From CAYVTV01 sp964526475 (GTDB lineage Bacteria; Bacteroidota; Bacteroidia; Bacteroidales; GCA-2748055): a stretch of 47,944 nucleotides of DNA. The DNA is taken from contig CAZGKF010000020.1 in assembly GCA_964526475.1 (NCBI GenBank), positions 1 through 47,944 of the forward strand, written 5' to 3'. The notes under the pieces were generated by a model. It worked only from the letters and a program-made list of their open reading frames with translations. It was not told the origin of the DNA and ran no database searches. Both the position numbers and the translations under genes were made by a program. The number at the start of each line of letters is the position of its first letter. The stretch's first letter is position 1. Below are positions 26,905 to 36,309 of this stretch, piece by piece.

Positions 26905-28080
26905 ATGCAATATAATACTCCCGATTTTAACAATACAGAGGTTGCATTTGAGATGAAATCAAACCCTGAGTTAAAGCGAGCTTACTGGTTGTTCCGTCTG
27001 ATTGCCAGCAGTACCCTGGTAAAAATAAGCAAGTTATTAATAGCATTTGTCAACAGGGTTCATTTACCTGTAGGTTGGATTATTAAACCAACAGTATATC
27101 GTCAGTTTTGTGGCGGGGTAACTTTGAAGGATTGCTACCCTGTAGTTGAGAAACTTAGTCAGTTTAACGTGAGGTCAATTCTCGATTATTCTGTTGAAGG
27201 GAAGGAAAACGATGATGATATTAGGAAAGCACTTGAGGAAACATTAAAATCCATAGAGTTTGCTGGCAACAACAATAATATTCCTTTTACAGTATTTAAA
27301 CCAACTGCATTTTCCAGACCCTGGGCCTTGGAGGAATTGAGTATATCTTCTGAACCTTCTGAAACAGCTGTGCTGGAAGGTGAGAAATTCAGGGAAAGAA
27401 TAGAAATGCTCTGCAGGAAAGCATATGAACATGGGAAGCCCATTTTAATAGATGCAGAGGACTCATATTATCAATCATTTATTGATAAGGTTGTAATGCA
27501 GATGATGAGAAAGTTTAATAAAGAAAAAGCTATTGTTTTTAATACATATCAAATGTACAGGTGGGATCGGCTGGAGGTTCTGAGCAGGGATTACGGGATG
27601 GCTGTATCTGAAAATTTTTTCCTGGGTGCTAAATTTGTTCGCGGTGCCTATATGGAAAGGGAAAGGGAAAGGGCCGGAAAACTGAATTACACGGATCCGA
27701 TTCATCCTGACAAGGAAAGTACCGACAGGGATTATAATGAAGCATTGCGGTTTTCTGTTGAACATATTGACAGAATATCAATTTTTAATGGAACACATAA
27801 TGAATATAGCAGTATCCTTCTTGTTGAACTGATGCAGAAAAAAAAGCTTCTTCCTGATGATAATCGAATATGGCACTCTCAGCTCTATGGTATGAGTGAC
27901 CATATTAGTTTTAATCTTGCAAAGGAGGGATATAATGTTGCCAAATATGTCCCGTATGGCCCTGTAAGGCATGTCCTTCCCTATCTCATGAGAAGGGTTG
28001 AGGAAAACACTTCTGTTGCCGGACAAACTAGCAGGGAGTTGGAGTTTATAATACGTGAAATAAAACGCAGGGAAAAATGA
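26905..28080 (+). CDS. Proline dehydrogenase
   Basis: 391 residues; FAD-dependent oxidation of proline to pyrroline-5-carboxylate, a stand-alone enzyme of the eukaryote-like PRODH type rather than a PutA fusion. The beta/alpha barrel shows VFKPTAFSRPW (about 132-142), ILIDAEDSYYQ (about 180-190), FNTYQMYRWD (about 212-221) and AKFVRGAYMERERERAGK (about 243-260). The proline-carboxylate-binding RRxxEN motif is RRVEEN at 363-368. An upstream ATG at 26901 runs straight into a stop, so 26905 is the start. The stop overlaps the next ATG (ATGA). No P5C dehydrogenase is nearby. Confidence 0.93.
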   Translation: MQYNTPDFNNTEVAFEMKSNPELKRAYWLFRLIASSTLVKISKLLIAFVNRVHLPVGWIIKPTVYRQFCGGVTLKDCYPVVEKLSQFNVRSILDYSVEGKENDDDIRKALEETLKSIEFAGNNNNIPFTVFKPTAFSRPWALEELSISSEPSETAVLEGEKFRERIEMLCRKAYEHGKPILIDAEDSYYQSFIDKVVMQMMRKFNKEKAIVFNTYQMYRWDRLEVLSRDYGMAVSENFFLGAKFVRGAYMERERERAGKLNYTDPIHPDKESTDRDYNEALRFSVEHIDRISIFNGTHNEYSSILLVELMQKKKLLPDDNRIWHSQLYGMSDHISFNLAKEGYNVAKYVPYGPVRHVLPYLMRRVEENTSVAGQTSRELEFIIREIKRREK

Positions 28081-28568
28081 AAAAGTCTTCGGTTAAATTT
28101 CAAAACAGAAAGAGCACTGTAAACATTTGGTTGCAAAAGTTTGTAATGACATTGCTTTTTACCATATGCCTCATTTTTGTTGGCTTTACCAGATGGTTTG
28201 AACAGCCCTTGTTCGGTTTCGAAAGGATAGTATGGATCGCCCTGGTTCTAATTGTCTGGTTGCTGCTGGTGCTTTTTCAGAACGCCCGCAGGCCATGCTA
28301 TATTTATTTTGAAGACCGGGATGACAGAATAATCATAAGATATTATCCGCTCAGGATAATTAATCAGAAAAAACATTCCATTGAAATTCCCAAAAATGAT
28401 TTTATCCGGTTTGAAACTGAAAATTTTTTTTTCAGAAAATTCGAAAAACTGATTATTTACAGGAAGTTTAAAAAAGGTATCGGGAAATATCCTCCTATCA
28501 GCCTTTCTGCTGTAAGTAAAAGTGATATAATGAAAATTAAGACTATCCTGAGACAATACAACCGGTAG
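28077..28568 (+). CDS. Small two-helix membrane protein, unknown function
   Basis: 163 residues. Two hydrophobic segments at about 20-40 and 48-66 form a hairpin, followed by a basic and aromatic cytoplasmic part (about 70-163) with alternating strands (YIYFEDRDDRIIIRYYPLR) that look like a PH-like or bacterial PH-type beta domain. I recognise no named family. Translationally coupled to proline dehydrogenase by a four-base overlap, so its role may concern that enzyme's membrane association, which is only a guess. Confidence 0.7.
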   Translation: MKKSSVKFQNRKSTVNIWLQKFVMTLLFTICLIFVGFTRWFEQPLFGFERIVWIALVLIVWLLLVLFQNARRPCYIYFEDRDDRIIIRYYPLRIINQKKHSIEIPKNDFIRFETENFFFRKFEKLIIYRKFKKGIGKYPPISLSAVSKSDIMKIKTILRQYNR

Positions 28569-28691
28569 AATTCACTGCAGATTAAGTGTTGGGAATCTGT
28601 TTGGTTAATAAATTGTTCATTATATCTGTTCCCGGTAGTTCTCTTTCTGGAAACCAATAAGTAATTTGCTCTCAAAATATATCAGTTCATT

Positions 28692-29441
28692 ATGAGTATC
28701 CTGGTTTTTATTTTTATTTTTTATTCTTCTTTCTTAATCTCACCAGAGTATCCTCCTGAAAAGGAAAAATATTTAACTGAGTCCGGAATTGAGGAAATAA
28801 AATCTCCGGGTGCGTATGTTTCTGAAAAAGAGCATCATGATATCATAATGCTGCCGGATCTGTATTTTGAATGTCATTTAGCAGAGATCAATCAGGGAAC
28901 CCGGATACAGCTTTTTTATGATTCAACAGTTCGTTATTATATCAATTTGTATTTTACTGAAAGAAGGAATCAGATCGATCCTATACTTGAAAGAGCAGAG
29001 GAATATTTCCCTTTATTTTCCAGGCAGCTTGAAAAATTTGATCTGCCACCTGAGTTAAAATATCTTCCTGTCCTGGAGTCGGCGCTATCTTCTAAAGCTG
29101 TTTCTGTTAGCGGAGCAGTTGGGTTATGGCAGTTTAAAAAGGAAACAGGTGCTTACTACGGATTACGTATCAATAATTACCTTGATGAAAGAGAAGATCC
29201 GGTGGCATCAACAATAGCTGCATGCAGGTATCTTCAGGAGTTATTCAGGATTTTTGGTGACTGGCATCTGACGTTAATGGCATACCAGGCCGGCCAGGGA
29301 ACAATAAAAAGAGCAATTAAGAGTGCCGGAGGCAAGACCGGATATTATGATCTTTATCCATTTTTGCCTGAACAAACGAAAAAGTATTTACCTGCATATA
29401 TTTCCATGCTGTATATTTTTACCAATTACAGGAATCATTAA
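28692..29441 (+). CDS. Lytic transglycosylase (SLT/MltD-like)
   Basis: 249 residues with an N-terminal hydrophobic segment (about 2-16) that could be a signal or anchor, so periplasmic. Catalytic Glu in LPVLESALSSKAVSVSGAVG (E129), then GLWQF (about 144-148), LMAYQAGQG (about 195-203) and LPEQTKKYLPAYIS (near 227) follow the SLT order. It cleaves the glycan strand of peptidoglycan to give anhydro-muropeptides. The LysM repeats common in MltD are missing, so it is a short form. Start ATG at 28692, 123 bases after the membrane protein gene. Confidence 0.88.
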   Translation: MSILVFIFIFYSSFLISPEYPPEKEKYLTESGIEEIKSPGAYVSEKEHHDIIMLPDLYFECHLAEINQGTRIQLFYDSTVRYYINLYFTERRNQIDPILERAEEYFPLFSRQLEKFDLPPELKYLPVLESALSSKAVSVSGAVGLWQFKKETGAYYGLRINNYLDEREDPVASTIAACRYLQELFRIFGDWHLTLMAYQAGQGTIKRAIKSAGGKTGYYDLYPFLPEQTKKYLPAYISMLYIFTNYRNH

Positions 29442-29575
29442 TCTGATTTTGAATATTACATTTTATCTGACTTATTACTGAATCATTAATGACCGGGTAA
29501 GTTGCTATCTTATCTTTTAATTGGAGGCATGAAATTTGCGGTAAATACAACTGTACAAAAATGATGATGAGGGGA

Positions 29576-29605
29576 TTGCGGAAGTTTCTTCTTCTTCCCC
29601 CGCAA
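29576..29605. repeat. Short hairpin in the 29442-29754 spacer
   Basis: TTGCGG (29576-29581) pairs with CCGCAA (29600-29605), followed by AAATATTTT. It could be a weak transcript end for the transglycosylase gene. I see nothing else in this 313-base spacer. Confidence 0.35.
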
Positions 29606-29754
29606 AAATATTTTGTATGTTAAGATACCAGGGAAGGATAATAGGGAAGTTCTGTATTTAGATATTTTTTCGACTATAGTCTTTTTACAAAACACTTTTA
29701 TTTTTCCGCTGGAAAAGCGTTTTACTTATTAATGTGACTTATAACTTCCATGAA

Positions 29755-30762
29755 ATGAAGAAATACATTATTCCATTGATCATACTGGTATTAACCTTTC
29801 TCTTTTCTTGTAATCTGGATCCATCAAGAACTTCCTCCGGTGGAAGCGGAACACTTCTTCCAAATGTATCTGGTACTGCAGGGGAAGTTTTGATAGTAAT
29901 GGATAATTTATTCTGGAAGGGGGAGCCAGGCTTAGCTTTGAAAAAAATCCTTGAGCAGGAATACCCTGCCCTGCCGCAACCTGAACCCCTGTTTGATATT
30001 GTGCATATTGCCCAGGGGGCTTTTGATGACTTGTTTAAAAGGCATCGTACAATTATTATTGTTGATATTGCATCAGACATAAAGTCTCCTGAGCTTGGAT
30101 TTCTGGAGAATGTTTGGGCAAGACCCCAGTTGATTATTCGTGTCAATGCAACTGACAGCGAAAGCTTTATTTCCTTAGTTAATGAATCGGAGGAGAGGAT
30201 ACTTCGTAATATTCAGGCATACGACAGGAACCGGTTAATCGATATTTTTAAATCCAGCAGGGATGCCGGGATCAGAAATGTGGTTTCTAAATTTCATATA
30301 AATCTTGCTGTTCCAAGAGGTTACCAGATTGATATTGATGCTGATGATTTTGCAATGTTTTCAATTGAAACCCCCCGGACAAGTCAGGTTATTTGTATTT
30401 ACACAAATCCTTTAACTGATGAAACAGATATTTCAACCGGTAAACTTATTGAGAACAGAGATGCCATTATGAGAAAATATACCAAAGGTTCCCAAACAGG
30501 ATCACACATGATAACAGCTCCTTTATTCCCTCCCCAGGTTTTCGATATCAAAAAGCAGGACAGGGAAATTATTGAATTGCGCGGACTATGGGAACTTAAT
30601 ATTGGGTTCATGGGGGGCCCTTTCATGAGTCATACGGTTGTTGACAAAAACAGAGACCGACTCGTTACAGTAGAAGGATATGTGTTTAATCCCAATGAGA
30701 AGAAGCGAAATCTGATGAGACACCTTGAAGCAATCGTTTATTCCATGGAATTGTTGGAATAG
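29755..30762 (+). CDS. DUF4837 family lipoprotein
   Basis: 335 residues. The start MKKYIIPLIILVLTFLFSC is a lipoprotein signal with the lipidated Cys at 19, so I choose ATG 29755 over the in-frame ATG at 29734. The body matches DUF4837 of Bacteroidota: GTAGEVLIVMDNLFWKGEPG (about 40-59), FDIVHIAQGAFDDLFKRHRT (about 82-101), LAVPRGYQIDIDADDF (about 187-202), and RGLWELNIGFMGGPFMSHT (about 281-299). Function is unknown; the signal places it in the periplasm or at a membrane. Confidence 0.87.
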   Translation: MKKYIIPLIILVLTFLFSCNLDPSRTSSGGSGTLLPNVSGTAGEVLIVMDNLFWKGEPGLALKKILEQEYPALPQPEPLFDIVHIAQGAFDDLFKRHRTIIIVDIASDIKSPELGFLENVWARPQLIIRVNATDSESFISLVNESEERILRNIQAYDRNRLIDIFKSSRDAGIRNVVSKFHINLAVPRGYQIDIDADDFAMFSIETPRTSQVICIYTNPLTDETDISTGKLIENRDAIMRKYTKGSQTGSHMITAPLFPPQVFDIKKQDREIIELRGLWELNIGFMGGPFMSHTVVDKNRDRLVTVEGYVFNPNEKKRNLMRHLEAIVYSMELLE

Positions 30763-30829
30763 TTTTATCAAAGTGGTTTAATTACGAGGGCATATTACAC
30801 CTTGTTTGAGAAGAGGTAAGCAATCATCC

Positions 30830-30889
30830 TTGGGATCATTTTCGGTTCGATGATTCCTCGCGGAAAGCTGAAAGGAGAGTCAATAATCC
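30830..30889. repeat. Dispersed 60-bp intergenic repeat, copy 2
   Basis: Second copy of the element at 26526-26585. Over the last 43 bases the two agree at 32 positions. It lies between the DUF4837 gene and the aminopeptidase. Confidence 0.7.
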
Positions 30890-30952
30890 CCCGGAAATAG
30901 AAATTCATAAAAACCTTTTTAAGGGAATGTTACCAGACTCTTAAAATTCCAC

Positions 30953-30960
30953 TATCTTTG
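30953..30960 (+). promoter_or_regulatory. Candidate promoter of the M17 aminopeptidase gene
   Basis: TATCTTTG, 23 bases before the ATG at 30984, fits TAnnTTTG; no clear -33 element. Confidence 0.45.
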
Positions 30961-30983
30961 CATTTCAATAATGCAGCAATACT

Positions 30984-32420
30984 ATGATGAATATTACCAA
31001 AACGTATAAAATTCCTGAGAACGAGGATTTAGTTGTTATTGGGATTGGAGAAAAAGATTTTAGCAAATATTTACCGGGCAGATTTGAGAAACAATATTTA
31101 AAAGAAAAACTTGAAAGGGAGAAATCCAGGATTACAGTTAATCTTTTCGATAGATTTATTTTTTTCCAGATAGCTGAGGAGAAGAGTTCTTCAGAAAGAT
31201 ATGCTTTACTTGAGGAGATGCGTAAAGCCGGGAATAAGCTTTATGAAGAGTTGATATATAACGAGTTAGAAAGCATTACTATTGTTCACGAAAATGGGCA
31301 GTCTGATTTGATACTTGCCTTTGCTGAAGGGATTGCACTTTCAAGCTATCAGTTTCTTAAATATTTCAGCGATCAGAATAAAATGAAAAACTCTCTCAGG
31401 GAAATAAAAATATTTTGTAACAAGATTGAAGATAAGGAAATACATGATCTTAATAATCTTGTTGCTGCAGTATTCAAAGCAAGAGATCTTGTAAACGAAC
31501 CTCTGTCATACCTTACTGCTATGAAGCTCTCTGAAGAGCTTGGGAATATGGGCAGGGAAGCTGGTTTTAAAGTAGATGTTCTGAATAAAAAGAAAATAGA
31601 ATCTCTGAAAATGGGAGGCCTCCTGGCTGTGAATAAAGGTAGCATAGACCCTCCTACCTTTAACATACTCACCTATAAGCCGGAAGGTCATTTAAATAAT
31701 AAGCCTGTAGTACTGGCAGGGAAGGGGATAGTTTACGATACGGGAGGTTTAAGCCTTAAGCCAACACCCGATTCAATGGATTACATGAAATGTGATATGT
31801 CAGGTGCTGCAGCAGTTGCCGGAGTTTTTTATGCTGTTGCCAAATCGAAACTCCCGTTATACATTATCGGACTTATTCCGGCAACTGATAATCGCCCGGA
31901 TGGAAATGCCTATGTTCCCGGAGATGTTATCACCATGTACAGTGGTGCTACTGTTGAGGTTCTTAATACAGATGCTGAAGGAAGGCTTATCCTTGCCGAT
32001 GCTCTTACCTATGCAAAGCAATATGACCCGGAACTGGTTATTGATGTTGCAACTCTTACCGGGGCGGCTCAGGCTGCGATAGGCAATGCAGGTATGGTTG
32101 GTATGGGGAATGCTGAAAGGGTTATAATGGATAGACTTGTAGATTCAGGATATTATGTAAATGAGAAAATAGCAGAATTTCCCTTCTGGGATGAATATTT
32201 TGAACTTATAAAATCAGATATTGCAGATATAAAAAATATTGGAGGAAAATATGCCGGAGCGATAACTGCAGGGAAATTTCTGGAATTCTTTACAGATTAT
32301 CCTTATATTCATCTTGACATAGCAGGCCCTGCATTCAATAAAAAAGCCAACAACTACAGTGGTAAGGGTGGGAGCGGAGTTGGAGTAAGATTGCTTTTTG
32401 ATTTCATCCGGAAATATTAG
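30984..32420 (+). CDS. Leucyl aminopeptidase family (M17) metallopeptidase
   Basis: 478 residues, cytoplasmic; removes N-terminal residues from peptides using two metal ions. The C-terminal catalytic domain (about 170-478) shows KGIVYDTGGLSLKP (about 249-262) and DYMKCDMSGAAAV (about 268-280), giving the Lys and Asp ligands. N328-T-D-A-E-G-R-L is the M17 signature. The N-terminal 165 residues form the divergent macro-like domain. A second ATG at 30987 is equally possible. pdxA follows after 27 bases, probably on the same transcript. Confidence 0.94.
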   Translation: MMNITKTYKIPENEDLVVIGIGEKDFSKYLPGRFEKQYLKEKLEREKSRITVNLFDRFIFFQIAEEKSSSERYALLEEMRKAGNKLYEELIYNELESITIVHENGQSDLILAFAEGIALSSYQFLKYFSDQNKMKNSLREIKIFCNKIEDKEIHDLNNLVAAVFKARDLVNEPLSYLTAMKLSEELGNMGREAGFKVDVLNKKKIESLKMGGLLAVNKGSIDPPTFNILTYKPEGHLNNKPVVLAGKGIVYDTGGLSLKPTPDSMDYMKCDMSGAAAVAGVFYAVAKSKLPLYIIGLIPATDNRPDGNAYVPGDVITMYSGATVEVLNTDAEGRLILADALTYAKQYDPELVIDVATLTGAAQAAIGNAGMVGMGNAERVIMDRLVDSGYYVNEKIAEFPFWDEYFELIKSDIADIKNIGGKYAGAITAGKFLEFFTDYPYIHLDIAGPAFNKKANNYSGKGGSGVGVRLLFDFIRKY

Positions 32421-32447
32421 ATTGGATTATCTGGAAATAATAGCAAA

Positions 32448-33515
32448 ATGGATCAGAAAAAAATTAAAATTGGAATAACACATGGTGACATTAATGGTGT
32501 CAGCTATGAAATAATTCTGAAAACGCTTATGGATACTGGTATTCTCGATCTGTGTATCCCGATTGTTTATGGATCATCAAAAGTTGCGGCTTATTATAAA
32601 AAAGTTTTGAACATTGAAGATTTTAATTTTAATGTGATACATTCTGTCAACGAAGCTAATGATAAACGTGCCAATATTATCAATTGCACCGAAGATGAAA
32701 TAAGGGTAGATATGGGACAGTCAACTCAAACAGCCGGAAAGGCTGCATTCGATGCGCTGGAAGCTGCTGTGAACGATCTTAAAGATGATAAAATAAAAGC
32801 TCTTGTTACCGCCCCCATTAATAAGTATAATATTCAGTCTGAGAAGTTTCGTTTCAGCGGGCACACCGAATATCTGCAGTCGGTCTTCGGATCAGAGGAG
32901 GTACTTATGCTCATGGTTAGCAACCTTCTGAAAGTGGGTGTGGTTACTGGTCATGTTCCAATGGCAGAAGTCATTCACTATATCAAAAAAGATAATATTC
33001 TTGCAAAAATCAGGATTCTTAATGATTCATTAATTCAGGATTTCACCATACGCCGGCCGAAAATCGCAGTCCTGGGATTTAATCCGCACGCAGGAGACAA
33101 TGGTTTACTGGGAAAGGAAGAGGAAACAGAAATTATACCTGCTATCAGTGAAGCCAATGACGAGAAAATTCTGACCTTCGGCCCGTTTCCCGCTGATGGA
33201 TTTTTCGGATCCGGGAAATTCGCAAAATTTGATGCAGTACTGGCAATGTACCATGATCAGGGACTTACTCCTTTTAAAACACTTGTTAGTAATGAAGGTG
33301 TAAATTATACAGCCGGCTTACCTGTCATCCGCACTTCACCTGCTCATGGAACGGCTTACGATGCTGTTGGTAAAGACGAAGCTTTGCATGGGTCCGTCAG
33401 AAGTGCAATATATCTTGCATGCGATATATACAAATCCAGGGAAATGTTTAAAGAGTTTAACAATAACCCTCTTCCTTTCGGATTGCCTGAGGAATTGCAA
33501 ACGGCAAGAGAATAA
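32448..33515 (+). CDS. pdxA: 4-hydroxythreonine-4-phosphate dehydrogenase PdxA
   Basis: 355 residues; NAD-dependent step in DXP-dependent pyridoxal phosphate synthesis. Metal ligands are H169 (VVTGHVP), H214 (NPHAGDNG) and H269 (MYHDQGLTPFK), spaced as in the family. TAPINKYNI (121-129), SGHTEYL (137-143) and TSPAHGTAYD (297-306) are also typical. The opening THGDINGVSYEI differs from the GDPAGIGPE found in proteobacteria. Most likely co-transcribed with the M17 gene. Confidence 0.95.
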   Translation: MDQKKIKIGITHGDINGVSYEIILKTLMDTGILDLCIPIVYGSSKVAAYYKKVLNIEDFNFNVIHSVNEANDKRANIINCTEDEIRVDMGQSTQTAGKAAFDALEAAVNDLKDDKIKALVTAPINKYNIQSEKFRFSGHTEYLQSVFGSEEVLMLMVSNLLKVGVVTGHVPMAEVIHYIKKDNILAKIRILNDSLIQDFTIRRPKIAVLGFNPHAGDNGLLGKEEETEIIPAISEANDEKILTFGPFPADGFFGSGKFAKFDAVLAMYHDQGLTPFKTLVSNEGVNYTAGLPVIRTSPAHGTAYDAVGKDEALHGSVRSAIYLACDIYKSREMFKEFNNNPLPFGLPEELQTARE

Positions 33516-33544
33516 TGATGGAATAACCAGGCAACAAAGGGATT

Positions 33545-33725
33545 TCAACTTAAATGAATGTCAAGGAATACTTTATTGGCATTTGTTACCAGAATTGGTT
33601 CGGATATAAATGTTTCATACCCTTCTGAACTGACTCTTAATTCAACGAAACCGGGGGGATTCCTGTAAACATGAAATTTCCGTCCAGATCACTTATTGAG
33701 CCAATGGTGGTTCCATAAATAACTC
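33545..33725 (-). pseudogene. Remnant of a carboxypeptidase-regulatory-like (CarboxypepD_reg) domain
   Basis: On the minus strand from 33724 the frame reads IYGTTIGSISDLDGNFMFTG and then hits a run of six C (33653-33658). Adding one C restores a second open stretch, PGFVELRVSSEGYETFISEP, then ILVTNANKVFLDIHLS and TGA (33545-33547). Together they look like the beta-sandwich domain at the N-terminus of TonB-dependent receptors and related outer-membrane proteins, with its T-x-DLDGNF turn and EGYET segment. No start, signal peptide or downstream receptor is left, so it is a truncated, frameshifted relic between pdxA and the HD gene. Confidence 0.7.
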
Positions 33726-33779
33726 CTTACCGCATATTATTTCCCTGTAAAATTTATTATTTTTATCAAAAATATCATA

Positions 33780-35039
33780 GTGAACGATGTCCCGCTGAAC
33801 AAACGCAAGATAATAAATGATCCGGTTTATGGATTTATTAATATTCCTTTCGAGATTGTTTTTGACCTGATTGAGCATCCTTATTTTCAGCGCTTGCGGC
33901 GAATAAAGCAACTAGGGCTTACAAATTTTGTATATCCGGGTGCTAATCATTCCCGTTTTCAGCATGCCCTGGGAGCTATGCATTTGGTGGGGGATGCGAT
34001 TGAAATTATTCGTTCAAAGGGGCATGAGGTAACTAAAGAGGAGGCAGAAGCAGTTACAATAGCAATACTCTTACACGACATCGGCCATGGTCCTTTTTCT
34101 CATTCACTGGAAAACAGTATCATTGAAGAGATAGACCATGAGGGGATATCTATCCTTTTTATGGAAAAATTAAATCGTATTTTTAAAGGAAGCCTTGATC
34201 TCGCAATAGAGATATTCACTAACCGGTATTCAAAAAGATTCCTTCATCAGCTCGTTTCAGGTCAGCTTGACATGGACAGGCTGGATTACCTGCGTCGTGA
34301 CAGTTTTTTTACCGGTGTTACAGAAGGAGTTGTTGGCTCAGAGCGAATTATTAAAATGCTGAATGTTAAAGAAGATCAGCTGGTTGTTGATATTAAAGGA
34401 ATCTATTCTATTGAGAAATTTCTTGTCGCCCGGCGGCTAATGTACTGGCAGGTGTATTTTCATAAGACAGTTATTGCCACTGAAAATCTTTTGGTTAAAG
34501 TTCTGCAAAGGGCAAAATATCTTTCCCTGGCAGGAGAAAAACTCTTTGCGCCTCCGGCATTAAAATTTTTCCTTGATAAAAGGATATATCCGGGAACTTT
34601 TCATAATGAGGAAAATGATGATATACTCGATCTTTTCAGCCAGCTTGATGATAACGATATCTTTGCTTCAGCCAAAGTCTGGGAGCATCATCCCGACCCG
34701 GTATTGTCTCTTCTTTGTAAGAATCTTTTAAATCGTAAACTATTCAGGATCAGTCTTCGCAGTAAGCCTTTTACTTCTGAAATGATAAGGAGTGTTAAAA
34801 AGAAAATCAGCACATATTTTAAGCTCAGTGACGTGGATAGCGATTTTTTAATGGCTCACGGAGAGATCAGTAATTACGCATATAATTCCTTTGATGAAAA
34901 TATAAAGATACTTTTAAAGACAGGGGACACGGTTGATATTACAGAAGCATCTGAGTTATTTAATATATCGGCTCTTTCAGAACCAATGAGCAGGTATTTC
35001 CTTTGTTTTCCAAAAAATTTGGAAATTGCATTAAAATAA
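33780..35039 (+). CDS. HD-domain phosphohydrolase (dGTPase/SAMHD1-like)
   Basis: 419 residues, cytoplasmic, start GTG at 33780 (MNDVPLNKRKIINDPVYGFI). The metal site is complete: H62 in FQHALGAMH, H99-D100 in LLHDIGHGPFSHSLE, and the last Asp in SGQLDMDRLDYLRRD (about 160-174). YFQRLRRIKQLGLTNFVYPG (35-54) is the usual lead-in of this family, which includes dNTP triphosphohydrolases. The exact substrate cannot be read from the sequence. In Bacteroidota this gene commonly precedes lpxD, as here, so a link with envelope synthesis is possible. Confidence 0.9.
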   Translation: MNDVPLNKRKIINDPVYGFINIPFEIVFDLIEHPYFQRLRRIKQLGLTNFVYPGANHSRFQHALGAMHLVGDAIEIIRSKGHEVTKEEAEAVTIAILLHDIGHGPFSHSLENSIIEEIDHEGISILFMEKLNRIFKGSLDLAIEIFTNRYSKRFLHQLVSGQLDMDRLDYLRRDSFFTGVTEGVVGSERIIKMLNVKEDQLVVDIKGIYSIEKFLVARRLMYWQVYFHKTVIATENLLVKVLQRAKYLSLAGEKLFAPPALKFFLDKRIYPGTFHNEENDDILDLFSQLDDNDIFASAKVWEHHPDPVLSLLCKNLLNRKLFRISLRSKPFTSEMIRSVKKKISTYFKLSDVDSDFLMAHGEISNYAYNSFDENIKILLKTGDTVDITEASELFNISALSEPMSRYFLCFPKNLEIALK

Positions 35040-35044
35040 ATTTT

Positions 35045-35052
35045 TAGCTTTG
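35045..35052 (+). promoter_or_regulatory. Candidate promoter of the lpxD-lpxC/fabZ-lpxA group
   Basis: TAGCTTTG, 80 bases before lpxD, with TTTG at 35018-35021 (23-base gap). Confidence 0.45.
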
Positions 35053-35132
35053 CATGTTCTTTTCTTTAAGATAGGTGTTAATTAAATGAATACAAGTATA
35101 ATATCCCGGAAATATTAAAAAAAAGCATATAA

Positions 35133-36173
35133 ATGAACTTCAAAGCATCAGTAATAGCAGGATTTTTAAAAGGCACAATTGAAGGAGATCCGGAGGTGGA
35201 AGTGTATGATATATCAAAAATTGAAGAAGGAAGACCCGGAACACTTTCATTTCTTGCAAATCCCAAATACGAGAAATACATATACGGAACAGCGGCATCC
35301 ATTGTGCTGATAAATAAAGGTTTCAAACCTGAGAAACCGGTTGCAGCCACACTTATAAGGGTAGAGAATGCTTATGAAGCGTTTGCTTCACTTCTGGACC
35401 TTTATCAACAATCGAAACCACAGAAAACAGGTATCCATGAATTTGCCAGTATACATGAAAATGTAAAACTCGGAGAAAATTTATATATAGGTGATTTTGC
35501 TGTTATTGAAAATAATGCTGTTATTGGTAATAATGTAAAAATATTCCCACAGGTTTATATCGGGGAAAATGTTAAAATAGGTGAGAACACTGTTATTAAT
35601 GCAGGTGTAAAAATTTATGAAGGTTCTGTTATTGGTTCTGATTGCGTTATTCATGCAGGTGTGGTAATTGGAGCTGACGGTTTTGGTTTCGCCCCCCAGG
35701 AAGGAAACAATTACAGGAAAGTCCCTCAGATAGGGAATGTAATTATTGAAGATAATGTGGAGATTGGAGCAAATACTACTATCGACAGGGCAACAATGGG
35801 GTCAACTATAATCAGAAAAGGAGTGAAACTGGACAATCTGATACAAGTTGCACATAATGTGGATATTGGTGAAAATACCGTTATTGCAGCACAAACCGGG
35901 ATTGCCGGATCAACAAAGATTGGTCGCGACTGTATGCTGGCCGGACAGGTTGGTATTATAGGTCATCTTACCATAGCCGATAAAGTTAAAATTGCTGCTC
36001 AGTCAGGTGTTATAAGTGATGTTAAAAATGAAGGAGAGATTTTGCAGGGCTCCTCAGCCATTCCTTTTAAAAAATTTTGGAAATCCTATCTTATTTTTAC
36101 ACGGCTTCCGGAACTCAGACAGCAATTAATTCAAATTGCAGGGGAAGTCAAAGAGCTGAAGAAAAGAATCTGA
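35133..36173 (+). CDS. lpxD: UDP-3-O-acylglucosamine N-acyltransferase LpxD
   Basis: 346 residues; third step of lipid A synthesis, N-acylation of UDP-3-O-acylglucosamine. The N-terminal uridine-binding domain (about 1-98) has GTLSFLANPKYEKYIYGTAA (36-55). A left-handed hexapeptide helix follows (about 105-300), with the LpxD marker GADGFGFAPQEG (180-191) and catalytic H241 in IQVAHNVDIG. The C-terminal helices (about 315-346) bind acyl carrier protein. First of the three lipid A genes. Confidence 0.97.
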   Translation: MNFKASVIAGFLKGTIEGDPEVEVYDISKIEEGRPGTLSFLANPKYEKYIYGTAASIVLINKGFKPEKPVAATLIRVENAYEAFASLLDLYQQSKPQKTGIHEFASIHENVKLGENLYIGDFAVIENNAVIGNNVKIFPQVYIGENVKIGENTVINAGVKIYEGSVIGSDCVIHAGVVIGADGFGFAPQEGNNYRKVPQIGNVIIEDNVEIGANTTIDRATMGSTIIRKGVKLDNLIQVAHNVDIGENTVIAAQTGIAGSTKIGRDCMLAGQVGIIGHLTIADKVKIAAQSGVISDVKNEGEILQGSSAIPFKKFWKSYLIFTRLPELRQQLIQIAGEVKELKKRI

Positions 36174-36309
36174 TTCGACCGGAATTATTCATATATTCTG
36201 AATGACTTATGAACAGTGCATTTTGATTCGAATACAATTAATAATTTTTTTATTTCATAAAAAGAAATTTTGTATATTGCGGCAATTTTTTTAAGGAATA
36301 TTATTCATC

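Noticed and set aside
36174..36309. Riboswitch or leader structure ahead of lpxC/fabZ
   Set aside because: The spacer is simply AT-rich, and I see no conserved RNA motif.
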